Positions 32,867 through 42,521 are shown, counted from the first letter of the stretch. The stretch: 64,000 nt of DNA from an uncultured Treponema sp. (GCA_900319625.1 ONPD01000001.1:62001-126000); one strand, 5' to 3'. Program-made: numbers and translations. The notes: generated by a model from the letters alone, not told the origin.

Positions 32867-33388
32867 TTAGTTTTTCAAATTTTCAAGCTTCTGAAAGAGT
32901 TCCTGGGGTAATTTTCCCTCATTTTTCTCATTCTGATGATTTTGACCAAAGCGATTTTCTAATTCTCTCTCTGTTTTTTCAATTTTTTCGTCCATCTGCT
33001 GCTGAGCCTTTTCAAAGTGATTATCATAAATGTCACTTAAGCTGGCTTCCGTGCCGCGTACCCTGAAGGCAAGACTGGAAATTTTAAGATTGGGAAGACT
33101 CCATTTTAATCCCTTGAGAATAAAATTCTGATACATCCTCAAATATTGAATCCAGCCGGAATGATTTGTCTCTACAAGCAGAACGCCGTTTTTCAAATCT
33201 ACAACTTTTGAGTTAGCCGCAAGACGCTTGCCGATAAAATTATTTTCGGAATCTGTTACGCCTTCTTTATAGCCTATTTTAGAAAGAACCTTATTCCACA
33301 CAGATCCGATTTCATTATCATCTCTTTTTGAAAAATCGGTGACGGCAGAAATTATGTCTGCAGCGTTTACAATATTAAAATCACTCAT
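32867..33388 (-). CDS. dciA: DciA-family helicase-loading protein (DUF721)
   Basis: 173 residues. The N-terminal KH-like DUF721 domain is visible (VWNKVLSKIGYKEG, SKVVDLKNGVLLVETNHSGW, QYLRMYQNFILKGLK), followed by a charged, probably disordered tail. DciA loads the replicative helicase in most bacteria lacking DnaC or DnaI. The ATG overlaps the recF stop by 8 bp, which fits a replication operon. Confidence 0.88.
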   Translation of the reverse strand: MSDFNIVNAADIISAVTDFSKRDDNEIGSVWNKVLSKIGYKEGVTDSENNFIGKRLAANSKVVDLKNGVLLVETNHSGWIQYLRMYQNFILKGLKWSLPNLKISSLAFRVRGTEASLSDIYDNHFEKAQQQMDEKIEKTERELENRFGQNHQNEKNEGKLPQELFQKLENLKN

Positions 33389-34481
33389 GCCATTCTCCGT
33401 TTTCGATATGATATATTTTCGTTGTTTCTTTCATGTAGCGTTCGTAAGGCTCGCCCGGTAAAAATGTACAGAAAAGCTGATCGTATTCTGGCAGCATTGC
33501 CGTAAGCTTTGCACGCTTATTCGGGTCAAGTTCCAGAAGAACATCGTCCATCAAAAGTACAGGCTTAAGTCCCGTTGTCCGCGTAAAATAAACTGACTGG
33601 GCAACCCGGAGCAGCAGAGAAATCAGGCGGCACTGACCAGTAGAAGCCACCGGAACAAAAAGCTTTTTATCCAGCACAAAATTTATTCTGTCCCGGTGAG
33701 GCCCGCTCATTGTAGTTTCCAGATATTTATCATTTTCGCGTTTTTCTCCCAGCAGATTATAAATATCCTGCGGGGTAGGGAAGCGCTTTCCGTCCTCTGT
33801 CTGAATTTCTTTCCAGGAAGGATCATAAGAAATCGTGAGTCCCTGAATGCCAGAAATCTCTTCGTATATTTTTCCAAAAATCTGATTGAACTGAAAGACT
33901 GCTTTTTTACGCTTATCCTGAATTACAAGTCCAAGCTGAGCCAGCTGGGAATCGTAAACATCAAGCATTTCGTATTCGTGATTTTTTAAAACCTGATTTC
34001 TGCTCTTAAGAATTTTTTTGTAATTTCGCATGTCATCGATGTAGGTTGAATCGTACATCGTAAGCGACTGGTCAATAAAAAAGCGGCGGCATTCCGGCTC
34101 GCCGGTCGCAAAACGTAAGTCATCGTGACAGAACAAAATGCAGGGAATTGTATTGATAAGTTCCTTTCTGTCGTGGATTCTTTTTCCGTTTTTTTCGATT
34201 CGTTTTTTATTGTCTTCAAAAATTACGGCAACTTTCTGAGTGTCACTGTTTTCTTTGTTATATAAAGAATTAACACTGAAATTTTTTTCGCCGTTTTTTA
34301 CAATCTGACTATCAACGTGTGTGCGGAAACTTATTCCGTAAGCCGCATAATAAAGAGATTCCAGAATGTTACTTTTACCCTGTCCGTTTTCTCCAACAAA
34401 ATAGACCTCCCGGTTAGAAAGGTCTATAGTGTCATTTTTAAGATTACGGAAGTTATAAAAACTTTGATAAAGAAATGGCAT
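33381..34481 (-). CDS. recF: DNA replication and repair protein RecF
   Basis: 366 residues of the SMC-like ABC ATPase family: Walker A GENGQGKSNILESLYYA, signature TMSGPHRDRINF, Walker B PVLLMDDVLLELDPNKR. It loads RecA on gapped DNA with RecOR. No clear Shine-Dalgarno lies before the ATG. A double hairpin fills the 78-bp gap after dnaN. Confidence 0.96.
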   Translation of the reverse strand: MPFLYQSFYNFRNLKNDTIDLSNREVYFVGENGQGKSNILESLYYAAYGISFRTHVDSQIVKNGEKNFSVNSLYNKENSDTQKVAVIFEDNKKRIEKNGKRIHDRKELINTIPCILFCHDDLRFATGEPECRRFFIDQSLTMYDSTYIDDMRNYKKILKSRNQVLKNHEYEMLDVYDSQLAQLGLVIQDKRKKAVFQFNQIFGKIYEEISGIQGLTISYDPSWKEIQTEDGKRFPTPQDIYNLLGEKRENDKYLETTMSGPHRDRINFVLDKKLFVPVASTGQCRLISLLLRVAQSVYFTRTTGLKPVLLMDDVLLELDPNKRAKLTAMLPEYDQLFCTFLPGEPYERYMKETTKIYHIENGEWHE

Positions 34482-34502
34482 AAAAATAAAAGTGCATTAG
34501 TA

Positions 34503-34563
34503 CGAACCTTCTGCGAAGCAGAAGTTCGCTACTAAAAAATGTTTCATCAGAAACATTTTTTAG
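34503..34563 (-). repeat. Double hairpin between dnaN and recF
   Basis: Two stems: CTTCTGC/GCAGAAG with flanking CGAA/TTCG (34503-34528) and a 14-bp stem CTAAAAAATGTTTC/GAAACATTTTTTAG (34532-34563) that covers the dnaN stop. It may attenuate transcription into recF or be a shortened member of the two-hairpin family. Confidence 0.6.
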
Positions 34564-35684
34564 TAATTCATTGGCATAATTACGTGAATGTAATCACCGG
34601 CAGGCTCGCTTCTCATAATTACAGCTTTTGTAATACTTGCTTCACCGCCAGCTTCTTCATTCACATTAAAATCAAATACAACGTTTTCAGACTCAATTAC
34701 TTTAAGAGGATCTGTAACGTAAGTGTAGTTCAAAGCCATAGAAATATCCTGTCCATCGTAACGACATGGAATTTCCTCATCAGCGGCACCAGATTCTGTT
34801 TCAGGTGAAATAAGTTTAAGAACACCAGAAGAAATCTTAAAAATAATTCGGCTTACTTTTTTATCAACCATGATTGTTGTACGTTTAAGAGCCGCATCCA
34901 GATCTGCTTTATTAACCATAAAAGACTGAGTTAGTCCTTCCGGAATAACTTTCTGATAATTAGGGAACTGGCCATCAATCAGAACAGAAGAGAATTCATG
35001 ATTTGCAAATTTTACGAAAATTGATTTATCAACTACAGCAACCTGAATGTTTCCTTCTTCCGGAGCATTTTTAAGAATACATGAAAGAATTTTTACAGGA
35101 ATGATAGCTGGAGAAAAATCACCAACTTCATAAGCCGGTTTATTTACACATGAAAGACGTCGTCCATCAGTTGCAACCATAGTAAGATTTTCATCTTTTT
35201 TCAAAAAGTAAGAACCAGTCATAAAGTAGCGGTTTTTATCATCAGAAACTGCAAAAATTGTATGCTGAATCATCTGCTTAAAATCTTTTGAAGATATTTC
35301 AAAGAAAGGAAGATTTTCAGAAGTTCCAATTTCAGGGAATTTATCACTTGTCTGACTTCGAAGTTCAAATTTTACTTTTTTAGCAGCAGGTCTGATAGTT
35401 ACCTTTATATCTTCCTGGTCAAATTCAATTTCGCCTGCCGGAGACTGAGAAAGAATCTGCATAAACTTATCACAGTAAATTGTAGTTCTTCCTTCCTGCT
35501 GAATTTCAACCGGAATAGTAGTAGTAAATTTCATTGTTGAATCAGTTGCCTTAATTACAAGAGAATTATTTTCGGCAATAAGAAGAATATTAGAAAGAAT
35601 AGAAACAGGACTTTTATTAGTGATAACTTCCTGAGCAATTGCAATTTCCTTGATCATTGCATCGCGGTCGAATGAAAATTTCAT
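34560..35684 (-). CDS. dnaN: DNA polymerase III beta sliding clamp
   Basis: 374 residues in three clamp domains: MKFSFDRDAMIKEIAIAQEV, FMTGSYFLKKDENLTMVATDGRRLS and a C-terminal VIMPMNY ending close to the canonical PMR(L/M) tail. It tethers DNA polymerase to the template. AAGGAG precedes the ATG. It is downstream of dnaA with 267 bp between, a gap that contains DnaA-box-like sites. Confidence 0.97.
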   Translation of the reverse strand: MKFSFDRDAMIKEIAIAQEVITNKSPVSILSNILLIAENNSLVIKATDSTMKFTTTIPVEIQQEGRTTIYCDKFMQILSQSPAGEIEFDQEDIKVTIRPAAKKVKFELRSQTSDKFPEIGTSENLPFFEISSKDFKQMIQHTIFAVSDDKNRYFMTGSYFLKKDENLTMVATDGRRLSCVNKPAYEVGDFSPAIIPVKILSCILKNAPEEGNIQVAVVDKSIFVKFANHEFSSVLIDGQFPNYQKVIPEGLTQSFMVNKADLDAALKRTTIMVDKKVSRIIFKISSGVLKLISPETESGAADEEIPCRYDGQDISMALNYTYVTDPLKVIESENVVFDFNVNEEAGGEASITKAVIMRSEPAGDYIHVIMPMNY

Positions 35685-35951
35685 ATTAAGAATCTCCTTT
35701 TTTATATGTTTTACAATTTTTTATACAAATTCAGCTTTTTTTATTAATTATTAAATTCTTAAAATTTAGTAATAGTAATAATAGGCTATGTTTAAACTGT
35801 GGATATCTGACTTATTTTATTATCTTGTAAAGATTTAAAATGTAGATATCTGGCAAGTGAAATTTCACTTTAAATTCACTTTTTCACATTTTACTTTAAA
35901 GTTTTCAAGTTTTCCACTTTAAAACTTCAAGTTATTCACAAATTTTTTACA
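35685..35951. other. dnaA-dnaN intergenic region with degenerate DnaA boxes
   Basis: 267 bp, very AT-rich. One-mismatch DnaA boxes: TTATTCACA (35932-35940) and, on the minus strand, ATATCCACA (35798-35806). There are repeated CTTTAAA words. This is a second candidate origin region beside the one near 42.4 kb, but no box here is perfect. Confidence 0.5.
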
Positions 35952-37397
35952 TTATTTTTTATACTCTTTAATCTCCCTCATAAGGTTTTTAACTCTGCTT
36001 TCAAGACTTGGATCTGTTTTCATAAGTTCATGAATTTTATTATAGGCATACATCATTGTTGAATGATCTTTTCCGCTGTATTCATTTCCAAGTTCCATAT
36101 AAGAAATTTCTGTCATTTCACGGGCAATATAAATTGAAATCTGACGTGGAACGGCGTATTTTTTATCTTTCTTTTTTCCTTTTAGGTCAGCCACAGAAAT
36201 CTGATAAGCATCGGCAACAACCTTCTGAATCTTATCAAGAGAAATGCTTTCACCTGTATTTATTCTTATGAAATCACGGAGCAAAGTTTTTACAATTTCA
36301 AGATTTAAAGCCTGTCCTGTGAGTTCTTCATAACTGAAAATATTTACCAGGGCCGATTCCAGTTCACGTACGTTTGTTTCAATATTTTTTGCCAGATATT
36401 CAATGATTTCCGGCGCAAGGGTTTTTCCCTGAATCTCACATTTTTTCTGAAGAATTGCATATCGGTTTTCAAATTTAGGAACCTGAATATCAATGCTTAA
36501 TCCGTTGTTCAAGCGGCTTACAAGACGTTCAGCCATATCCTTAATTTCGCGGATAGGACGGTCACAGGTAAAAACCATCTGGGCTTTTTTTGTAAACAAA
36601 GCATTGAAAGTATAGAAAAGTTCTTCCTGAGTAGATTCTTTTCCCTGCAGGAAGTGAATATCATCCAGAAGAAGAACATCAAGATTTCTATATTTGTCTT
36701 TAAACTCTTTTGTTTTCTTAGTTTTCAATGATTCAAGAAATTCATTTGTAAAGCTTTCGGCCTGAACATAACAGATTTTAAATTTTGGATTCTGATTGTA
36801 AATGTAATGTCCGATAGCCTGCATAAGGTGAGTTTTTCCAAGACCAGAACCACCGTAAAATAAAATAGGATTTCTTGCTTTTCCCGGTTCTTTGGCAACA
36901 GAAATTGCCGCATTGTAAGCGAACATAGAGTTATCACCAGGAATAAAGTTTTCAAAAATATATCTGTCATCAAGCTGAGGATGTTTTCTCATTTCTTTTA
37001 CAGGCTGGCTTTCTTCTTCTTTTGATGATGAAGGTAAAATTTTATCTTCATCTCCTGTTTTTTCGTAGTCCTTTATTTCAGAATTATCTCTTACTGCATC
37101 AGCTTCTGATTCAGATTTTTCAGAAGTTTTATTATTTATAATGCATTCCAGAGTTAAATTATTTAAACCGGTAAGCTCGTGAATTTTGTTTTTAATGATA
37201 TTGAGGGAACCTTTTGAAATTACCTGATTTTTCATAAAAAGTGATGGAACTGAAACAGTTATCACATTATTGTCATCACTTACGTAATTTATATTGAAGT
37301 TGAAATCAAATTCATTTTCCCTGTCTTCTGAAATATATTGTTTGCGTAGTTCGTCTAAAGCATAGTTCCATGCGTCTTTATAAATATTTTGTGCCAT
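35952..37397 (-). CDS. dnaA: Chromosomal replication initiator protein DnaA
   Basis: 481 residues, four domains: N-terminal interaction domain, a variable acidic linker, the AAA+ core (Walker A GGSGLGKTHLM, Walker B LLLDDIHFLQGK, sensor-II region) and the C-terminal DNA-binding domain with EYSGKDHSTMMYAYNKI. It opens the origin at DnaA boxes. It is divergent from gyrB. Confidence 0.98.
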   Translation of the reverse strand: MAQNIYKDAWNYALDELRKQYISEDRENEFDFNFNINYVSDDNNVITVSVPSLFMKNQVISKGSLNIIKNKIHELTGLNNLTLECIINNKTSEKSESEADAVRDNSEIKDYEKTGDEDKILPSSSKEEESQPVKEMRKHPQLDDRYIFENFIPGDNSMFAYNAAISVAKEPGKARNPILFYGGSGLGKTHLMQAIGHYIYNQNPKFKICYVQAESFTNEFLESLKTKKTKEFKDKYRNLDVLLLDDIHFLQGKESTQEELFYTFNALFTKKAQMVFTCDRPIREIKDMAERLVSRLNNGLSIDIQVPKFENRYAILQKKCEIQGKTLAPEIIEYLAKNIETNVRELESALVNIFSYEELTGQALNLEIVKTLLRDFIRINTGESISLDKIQKVVADAYQISVADLKGKKKDKKYAVPRQISIYIAREMTEISYMELGNEYSGKDHSTMMYAYNKIHELMKTDPSLESRVKNLMREIKEYKK

Positions 37398-37555
37398 TAT
37401 TTCATTATCCTAAAGAATAGTTTTTTCTTCAAGCAAAAACTAATTCTTGTTAGTTATAGAAAGTTGTAAAAAAATTTTATATAATAAAATATTCATATAT
37501 ATCGTATTTTATACACAGCCAAAAAGCTGAAAAAAATCATACAAAGGAAAAAGTA
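37398..37555. other. dnaA-gyrB divergent promoter region
   Basis: 158 bp, AT-rich (several TATATA/TTTATA runs). A one-mismatch DnaA box TTATACACA lies at 37509-37517, suggesting DnaA autoregulation or a minor origin element. AAAGGAAAAAG precedes the gyrB ATG. Confidence 0.5.
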
Positions 37556-39475
37556 ATGGCTAATTCTTATGATGCTGGTAATATCCAGGTTTTGAAGGGA
37601 CTTGAAGCAGTTCGTAAAAGACCTGGTATGTATATCGGTTCTACTGGTCCGCGTGGACTTCATCACCTTGTTTATGAAGTAGTTGATAACTCAATCGATG
37701 AAGCAATGGCTGGCTTCTGTACTCAGATTACAGTTGCCCTTGAACAGAACGATATTGTACGCGTTGAAGATAACGGACGCGGTATTCCTGTTGATATGCA
37801 CCCAACCGAGCATGTAAGTGCCCTTGAACTTGTTTTGACCCGACTTCACGCCGGCGGTAAGTTTGATAAGGGTTCTTATAAGGTTTCCGGAGGTTTGCAC
37901 GGTGTAGGTGTTTCCTGCGTAAACGCTCTTTCTGACTGGATGGAAGCAACTGTAAAACGTGATGGTCATATTTACCGCCAGCGCTTTGAAATTGGCGTTC
38001 CAAAAACTAAGGTAGAAACAATCGGCGAATCTGATGAGCACGGAACTACAATCCGCTGGAAGGCTGATAAAACAATTTTTACAGAAACCACTCAGTATGA
38101 TTTTGATGTTTTAAAAACACGTCTTCGCGAACTGGCCTTCTTGAACAGCGGTATTGTGATTATTTTCCGCGATGAACGCCTTGAAAATCCAAAAGAAGAA
38201 ATTCTTAAGTTTGAAGGCGGTATCAACGAGTTCGTAAAAGAATTGAATAAGGGTAAGGCAGTTGTTCCTGAAGATCCTATTTATATCAACGAAGAAACTA
38301 ACGATGTAATTACAGAAGTTTCAATTCAGTACAACAATTCTTTTTCTGAAAACATTCATACTTTTGTAAACGACATTAATACCCGCGATGGTGGTACTCA
38401 CCTTGAAGGTTTCAAATCTGCCCTTCGTTTTGTTTTGAACAAATTCTTTGAATCAAACGAAAAGCTTAAAAAGCTGATTGATAAGGACGAAAAGCTTACT
38501 TATGAAGATTTGAGTTCCGGTCTTACAGCCGTAATTTCTATGAAAGTTCCTGAACCTGAATTTGAAGGTCAGACAAAGGAAAAACTTGGAAACACAGAAG
38601 TCCGCACAATCGTAGATCAGATTCTTAAGGAAAAGCTCACAGTTTATTTTGAACAGAATCCAAACGCTCTTGAAGCAATCCTCAAAAAAGGTATTGATGA
38701 AGCTAAAGCCCGTATTGCTGCCCGCAAGGCAAAAGACAATATGCGCAAGAAGACAATGAGCGACGGCTTTGGTCTTCCGGAAAAACTTTCTGACTGTTCA
38801 ATGAAAAATCCAGAACTCTGTGAAGTTTACATAGTCGAGGGAGATTCTGCGGGTGGTTCTGCAAAGAAAGGCCGCGATCCAAAAACTCAGGCAATTCTTC
38901 CTCTTTGGGGAAAAATGCTTAACGTTGAAAAAGTTCGTCCTGAAAAGGTTATGAACAACGATAAGCTTGAACCTGTAATTGCATCTTTGGGTGCAGGCTT
39001 TGGAAAAGATTTTAATATTGATAAATTACGTTATCACAAAATTATCATCATGGCCGATGCCGATGTCGACGGTTCTCATATCCGTACTTTGCTTCTGACC
39101 TTCTTCTTCCGCTATATGCCGGCTCTTATTGAAAAGGGTTATGTATATCTTGCTATGCCACCTTTGTTCAAGGTTCAGCTTGGAAAGAAAGATCCTGTTT
39201 ACTGTTACAGTGATGCAGAACGCGATGCTGCACTTGAAGCCCTTGGTGAACAGCGTGATAAAGCTGATGTTCAGCGATATAAAGGTCTTGGTGAAATGGA
39301 CGGAAAACAGCTTTGGGAAACAACAATGGATCCGGCTCACCGTAAAATGCGCGTAGTTACAATTCCTGATGCAGTTGAAGCAGACAGAATTTTCAGCGTA
39401 TGTATGGGTGAGGAAGTTGAGCCTCGCCGCGAATTCATTGAGTCTAACTCAAGTTACGCAAACCTCGATATTTAG
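37556..39475 (+). CDS. gyrB: DNA gyrase subunit B
   Basis: 639 residues: GHKL ATPase (RKRPGMYIGSTGPRGLHHLV, DNGRGIPVD, GGLHGVGVSCVNALS), transducer, and TOPRIM (YIVEGDSAGGSAKKGRD, ADADVDGSHIRTLLL). With GyrA it introduces negative supercoils using ATP. gyrA follows after 18 bp. Confidence 0.98.
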   Translation: MANSYDAGNIQVLKGLEAVRKRPGMYIGSTGPRGLHHLVYEVVDNSIDEAMAGFCTQITVALEQNDIVRVEDNGRGIPVDMHPTEHVSALELVLTRLHAGGKFDKGSYKVSGGLHGVGVSCVNALSDWMEATVKRDGHIYRQRFEIGVPKTKVETIGESDEHGTTIRWKADKTIFTETTQYDFDVLKTRLRELAFLNSGIVIIFRDERLENPKEEILKFEGGINEFVKELNKGKAVVPEDPIYINEETNDVITEVSIQYNNSFSENIHTFVNDINTRDGGTHLEGFKSALRFVLNKFFESNEKLKKLIDKDEKLTYEDLSSGLTAVISMKVPEPEFEGQTKEKLGNTEVRTIVDQILKEKLTVYFEQNPNALEAILKKGIDEAKARIAARKAKDNMRKKTMSDGFGLPEKLSDCSMKNPELCEVYIVEGDSAGGSAKKGRDPKTQAILPLWGKMLNVEKVRPEKVMNNDKLEPVIASLGAGFGKDFNIDKLRYHKIIIMADADVDGSHIRTLLLTFFFRYMPALIEKGYVYLAMPPLFKVQLGKKDPVYCYSDAERDAALEALGEQRDKADVQRYKGLGEMDGKQLWETTMDPAHRKMRVVTIPDAVEADRIFSVCMGEEVEPRREFIESNSSYANLDI

Positions 39476-39493
39476 TTGAAATAGGAAAATAAA

Positions 39494-42004
39494 ATGTTGG
39501 AAGAAATTAAAACACCGGAAGGTGGAACAGTTATAAAAATCCCTATTGAGGATGAAGTAAAACAGGCATACATCGACTATTCCATGTCGGTAATCGTTCA
39601 GCGTGCTTTGCCGGATGTTCGTGATGGACTTAAGCCGGTTCACCGCCGAATTATGTATGCAATGGATACCCTTCATCTTGCAAGCGGCGGAAAGACTAAA
39701 AAGTGTGCGACAATAGTCGGTGAAGTTTTGGGACATTACCATCCACATGGAGACGCTTCTGTTTACGATGCACTTGTCCGCCTTGGTCAGGATTTTGCTC
39801 AGAGATATACAACAGTAACTCCACAGGGAAACTTCGGTACAATCGCCGGTGACCCTGCCGCTGCTTACCGATACACCGAAGCTAAGATGTCTAAAATCAC
39901 CGAAGAGATGGTTGCAGACATTTCCAAGAATACAGTTGATATGGTGGCAAACTTTGATGACACCACAAAAGAACCTGCAGTTCTTCCAGCTGCATTCCCA
40001 TTCCTTCTTTGTAACGGTACAACAGGTATTGCCGTTGGTATGGCAACAAATATGCCGACCCATAACCTTCGCGAAGTAGCCGCAGCAATTTCTGCTTATA
40101 TTGATAATCCTGAAATTTCTGTTGAAGAACTCATGCACCACATTAAAGGTCCTGACTTCCCGACAGGCGGTATTATTTACGGTAAGGCTGGAATTAAAAA
40201 GGCTTACACAACAGGACGCGGAAAAATTGTAATCCGTTCTAAATTCACAATTGAAACTGACAAGCACGGACGTGAATCTATCGTATTTACAGAAGTGCCT
40301 TACGGCGTGAACACAACAAACATTATCCGCCGCATTAAGGAACTTGTACGCGACAAGCAGATTGAAGGCGTTACAAATGCCAATGATGAATCTTCTGACC
40401 GTTCCGGTATGCGCCTTGTAGTTGACCTTAAAAAAGGTGCAATTACAAAAATCGTTTTGAATCAGCTTTTCTCAAAGACAGACTTGCAGTCAAACTTTGG
40501 TGTAATTAACCTGGCCCTGGTTCCTCAGGAAAAAGAAGGCGAGCCACGTTACAACGAGCCTGAGCTTACCTTAAAGCCAAACTACCTTAAGCCTGAAGTT
40601 TTGAACCTCAAGCAGCTGATTATGCACTTTGTAAATCACCGCGACGAAGTTATTACCCGCCGCACGATTTATGATTTGAAGATTGCAAAACACCGCATGC
40701 ACATTCTTGAAGCTTTGATTACAGCTATCAACAACATTGATGAAGTAATCAAAATCATCAAGGAAAGCCGCGATACAGAATCTGCAAAACTTGCTCTGGA
40801 AAAACGTTTTGACTTTGATGACGAGCAGGCTCAGGCAATTGTTGATATGCAGCTCAAACGCCTTACACACCTTCTTATTGAAGATTTGCAGAAGGAAATC
40901 AAAGAGCTGCAGGCATGGATAGATTATCTTTCTGATCTGCTTGCTCATCACGAAAAGATTCTGCAGATTATCAAAACTGATACAAACACACTTGCAGAAA
41001 AATATGGTGATGACCGCCGCACAGACATCGTTGCTGATGAAGTAGAAGAAATCAACGTTGAAGATATGATTAAGGACGAGGACATGGTTGTAATGATTTC
41101 CCGCCTTGGTTACATCAAACGTGTTTCTGTTTCTAAGTACAAGAAGCAGGGTAGGGGAGGGGCCGGCAGCAACAGCACAAACCTCCTTGAAGATGACTAC
41201 ATCAAGCAGCTCTTTATTGGCTCGACAAAAGATTATCTCTTGTTCATTACAAACCTGGGTCGTGCTTACTGGATTCGTCTTCACGAAATTCCGGAGTCAG
41301 AAAAAGCAAGTCGTGGTGCCCATATCAAGAGTCTTCTTGCAATCGGACCGGATGAAGAAATTACGACAATTGTTTCACTCAAAGAATTCAGTGACAGTCA
41401 GTACCTCTTTATGATTACATCTGAAGGTACTGTAAAGCGCGTATGCACAAGTGAATTTACAAATGCCCGCGCAAAGGGAATTATCGGAATCAAGCTTCAC
41501 GAGGGAGACAAGCTTGTAAGCGCAATTCAGACAAGCGGTGATGCTGAAGTAATGATGATTTCACGCCGCGGTAAGGCTCTTCGTATTACAGAAGATTCTG
41601 TCCGTGAGATGGGACGTGCAAGCTGCGGTATTAAGGGTATGAAACTTTCTGAAGGTGACGAAATTGCCGCTGCTGTTAAAGTTGAAAATGATTCAAGTAT
41701 TATCCTTGTAACAGAAAAAGGATTTGGTAAACGAGTTTCATTTGATAACTTTAATACACATGGTCGTGGAACAAGCGGTCAGAAAATCTTTGGAAACACA
41801 GATACAAAGGGTGAAATCATCGGCGCTCTTGATATAAAACTGAAAGACGAACTTGTATTTATGACAAGTCAGGGTAAAACTCTGCGTCTTAAAGCAACTG
41901 ATATCAAGGAACAGGGCACTGGTGCTTCCGGTGTAACACTTGTTCGCGTTACAGAACCTGATTATCTTGTAGGTATTGATAAGATACAGGATAAAGACGA
42001 GTAA
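39494..42004 (+). CDS. gyrA: DNA gyrase subunit A
   Basis: 836 residues. The catalytic tyrosine is in AAYRYTEAKM (about residue 125). The quinolone-determining region reads HPHGDASVYDALVRL. The GyrA box appears as QGRGGAG at about residue 553, followed by the six-bladed C-terminal DNA-wrapping domain. It cleaves and rejoins DNA during supercoiling. The stop is followed by a 774-bp non-coding region holding origin-like signals. Confidence 0.98.
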   Translation: MLEEIKTPEGGTVIKIPIEDEVKQAYIDYSMSVIVQRALPDVRDGLKPVHRRIMYAMDTLHLASGGKTKKCATIVGEVLGHYHPHGDASVYDALVRLGQDFAQRYTTVTPQGNFGTIAGDPAAAYRYTEAKMSKITEEMVADISKNTVDMVANFDDTTKEPAVLPAAFPFLLCNGTTGIAVGMATNMPTHNLREVAAAISAYIDNPEISVEELMHHIKGPDFPTGGIIYGKAGIKKAYTTGRGKIVIRSKFTIETDKHGRESIVFTEVPYGVNTTNIIRRIKELVRDKQIEGVTNANDESSDRSGMRLVVDLKKGAITKIVLNQLFSKTDLQSNFGVINLALVPQEKEGEPRYNEPELTLKPNYLKPEVLNLKQLIMHFVNHRDEVITRRTIYDLKIAKHRMHILEALITAINNIDEVIKIIKESRDTESAKLALEKRFDFDDEQAQAIVDMQLKRLTHLLIEDLQKEIKELQAWIDYLSDLLAHHEKILQIIKTDTNTLAEKYGDDRRTDIVADEVEEINVEDMIKDEDMVVMISRLGYIKRVSVSKYKKQGRGGAGSNSTNLLEDDYIKQLFIGSTKDYLLFITNLGRAYWIRLHEIPESEKASRGAHIKSLLAIGPDEEITTIVSLKEFSDSQYLFMITSEGTVKRVCTSEFTNARAKGIIGIKLHEGDKLVSAIQTSGDAEVMMISRRGKALRITEDSVREMGRASCGIKGMKLSEGDEIAAAVKVENDSSIILVTEKGFGKRVSFDNFNTHGRGTSGQKIFGNTDTKGEIIGALDIKLKDELVFMTSQGKTLRLKATDIKEQGTGASGVTLVRVTEPDYLVGIDKIQDKDE

Positions 42005-42088
42005 TTCTTTATAATACAAAGAATTAGAGCGGTTATTTAGCAATTTTCAGGAAATTTTGTAAAATTTTCTGAAAATAATGAAGTTTTA

Positions 42089-42210
42089 TTGACAATTTCA
42101 GCTAAATAATAAATAATTATATCAAGGGTAATAACTATTTAATAAAAAAAGTAGTTTAAGGGTGATATTAATCAGGCAAGGGACTAACCACGGATGGTTA
42201 GTCCTTTTTT
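42089..42210 (+). ncRNA. Candidate small RNA with its own promoter and terminator
   Basis: TTGACA (42089-42094), 17-bp spacer, AATAAT (42112-42117), then about 90 nt to a perfect terminator at 42181-42210. No convincing ORF is in between. It could instead be a remnant 3' unit of gyrA transcription. Confidence 0.45.
42181..42210 (+). terminator. Strong Rho-independent terminator
   Basis: A 10-bp perfect stem GGACTAACCA/TGGTTAGTCC (42181-42190 with 42195-42204), loop CGGA, then six T. Confidence 0.9.
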
Positions 42211-42225
42211 GTTTCATGTGAAACA
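42210..42225. promoter_or_regulatory. parS-like site 1
   Basis: TGTTTCATGTGAAACA matches the bacterial parS consensus (TGTTNCACGTGAAACA) at all but one position. Confidence 0.7.
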
Positions 42226-42237
42226 ATAATATTACTG

Positions 42238-42312
42238 CAAACTTTTTGCTTGCAAAAAGTTTGTGCGATGGTTAGGTTCATTTACAAATGAAAGACGCAT
42301 TACGACCATCGC
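42238..42312 (+). repeat. Two-hairpin element, copy A
   Basis: Hairpin 1 CAAACTTTTTGC/GCAAAAAGTTTG (42238-42263), stem 2 GCGATGGT/ACCATCGC (42265-42272 with 42305-42312), with TTACG before the last arm. parS-like site 2 begins at the next base. Confidence 0.85.
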
Positions 42313-42328
42313 AATTTCACATGAAACA
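42313..42328. promoter_or_regulatory. parS-like site 2 (degenerate)
   Basis: AATTTCACATGAAACA, three mismatches to the parS consensus. Confidence 0.45.
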
Positions 42329-42353
42329 TCTAATGTTAATATCTTGTTAACTA

Positions 42354-42404
42354 TGTGGATAAAAGTATAAAGTTATCCACATTATTTCCACAAATTGTGG
42401 ATAA
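42354..42404. other. DnaA-box cluster (three perfect boxes)
   Basis: TTATCCACA occurs on the plus strand at 42373-42381 and on the minus strand at 42354-42362 and 42396-42404. A two-mismatch box, ATTTCCACA, lies at 42384-42392. Four sites within 51 bp is well beyond chance. Confidence 0.85.
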
Positions 42405-42408
42405 CTTA

Positions 42409-42424
42409 TGTTCCACGTGAAACA
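42409..42424. promoter_or_regulatory. parS site 3 (consensus match)
   Basis: TGTTCCACGTGAAACA fits TGTTNCACGTGAAACA exactly; it lies 5 bp after the DnaA-box cluster. Confidence 0.85.
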
Positions 42425-42446
42425 AACCTTAAGAAAAATTATATTG

Positions 42447-42521
42447 CAAGCTTTTTGCTTACAAAAAGCTTGTATGATGGTTATGTTAATTTATAAATGT
42501 AAGGAACTTTACGACCATCGC
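42447..42521 (+). repeat. Two-hairpin element, copy B
   Basis: Hairpin 1 CAAGCTTTTTG/CAAAAAGCTTG (42447-42472), stem 2 GATGGT/ACCATC (42476-42481 with 42514-42519), with TTACG before the last arm. parS-like site 4 follows at once. Confidence 0.85.

Noticed and set aside
39449-40267. Long minus-strand ORF (272 codons) opposite gyrA
   Set aside because: It is fully antisense to a conserved gyrA region, has Cys/His/Asn-rich low-quality composition and no recognisable motif; a shadow frame.
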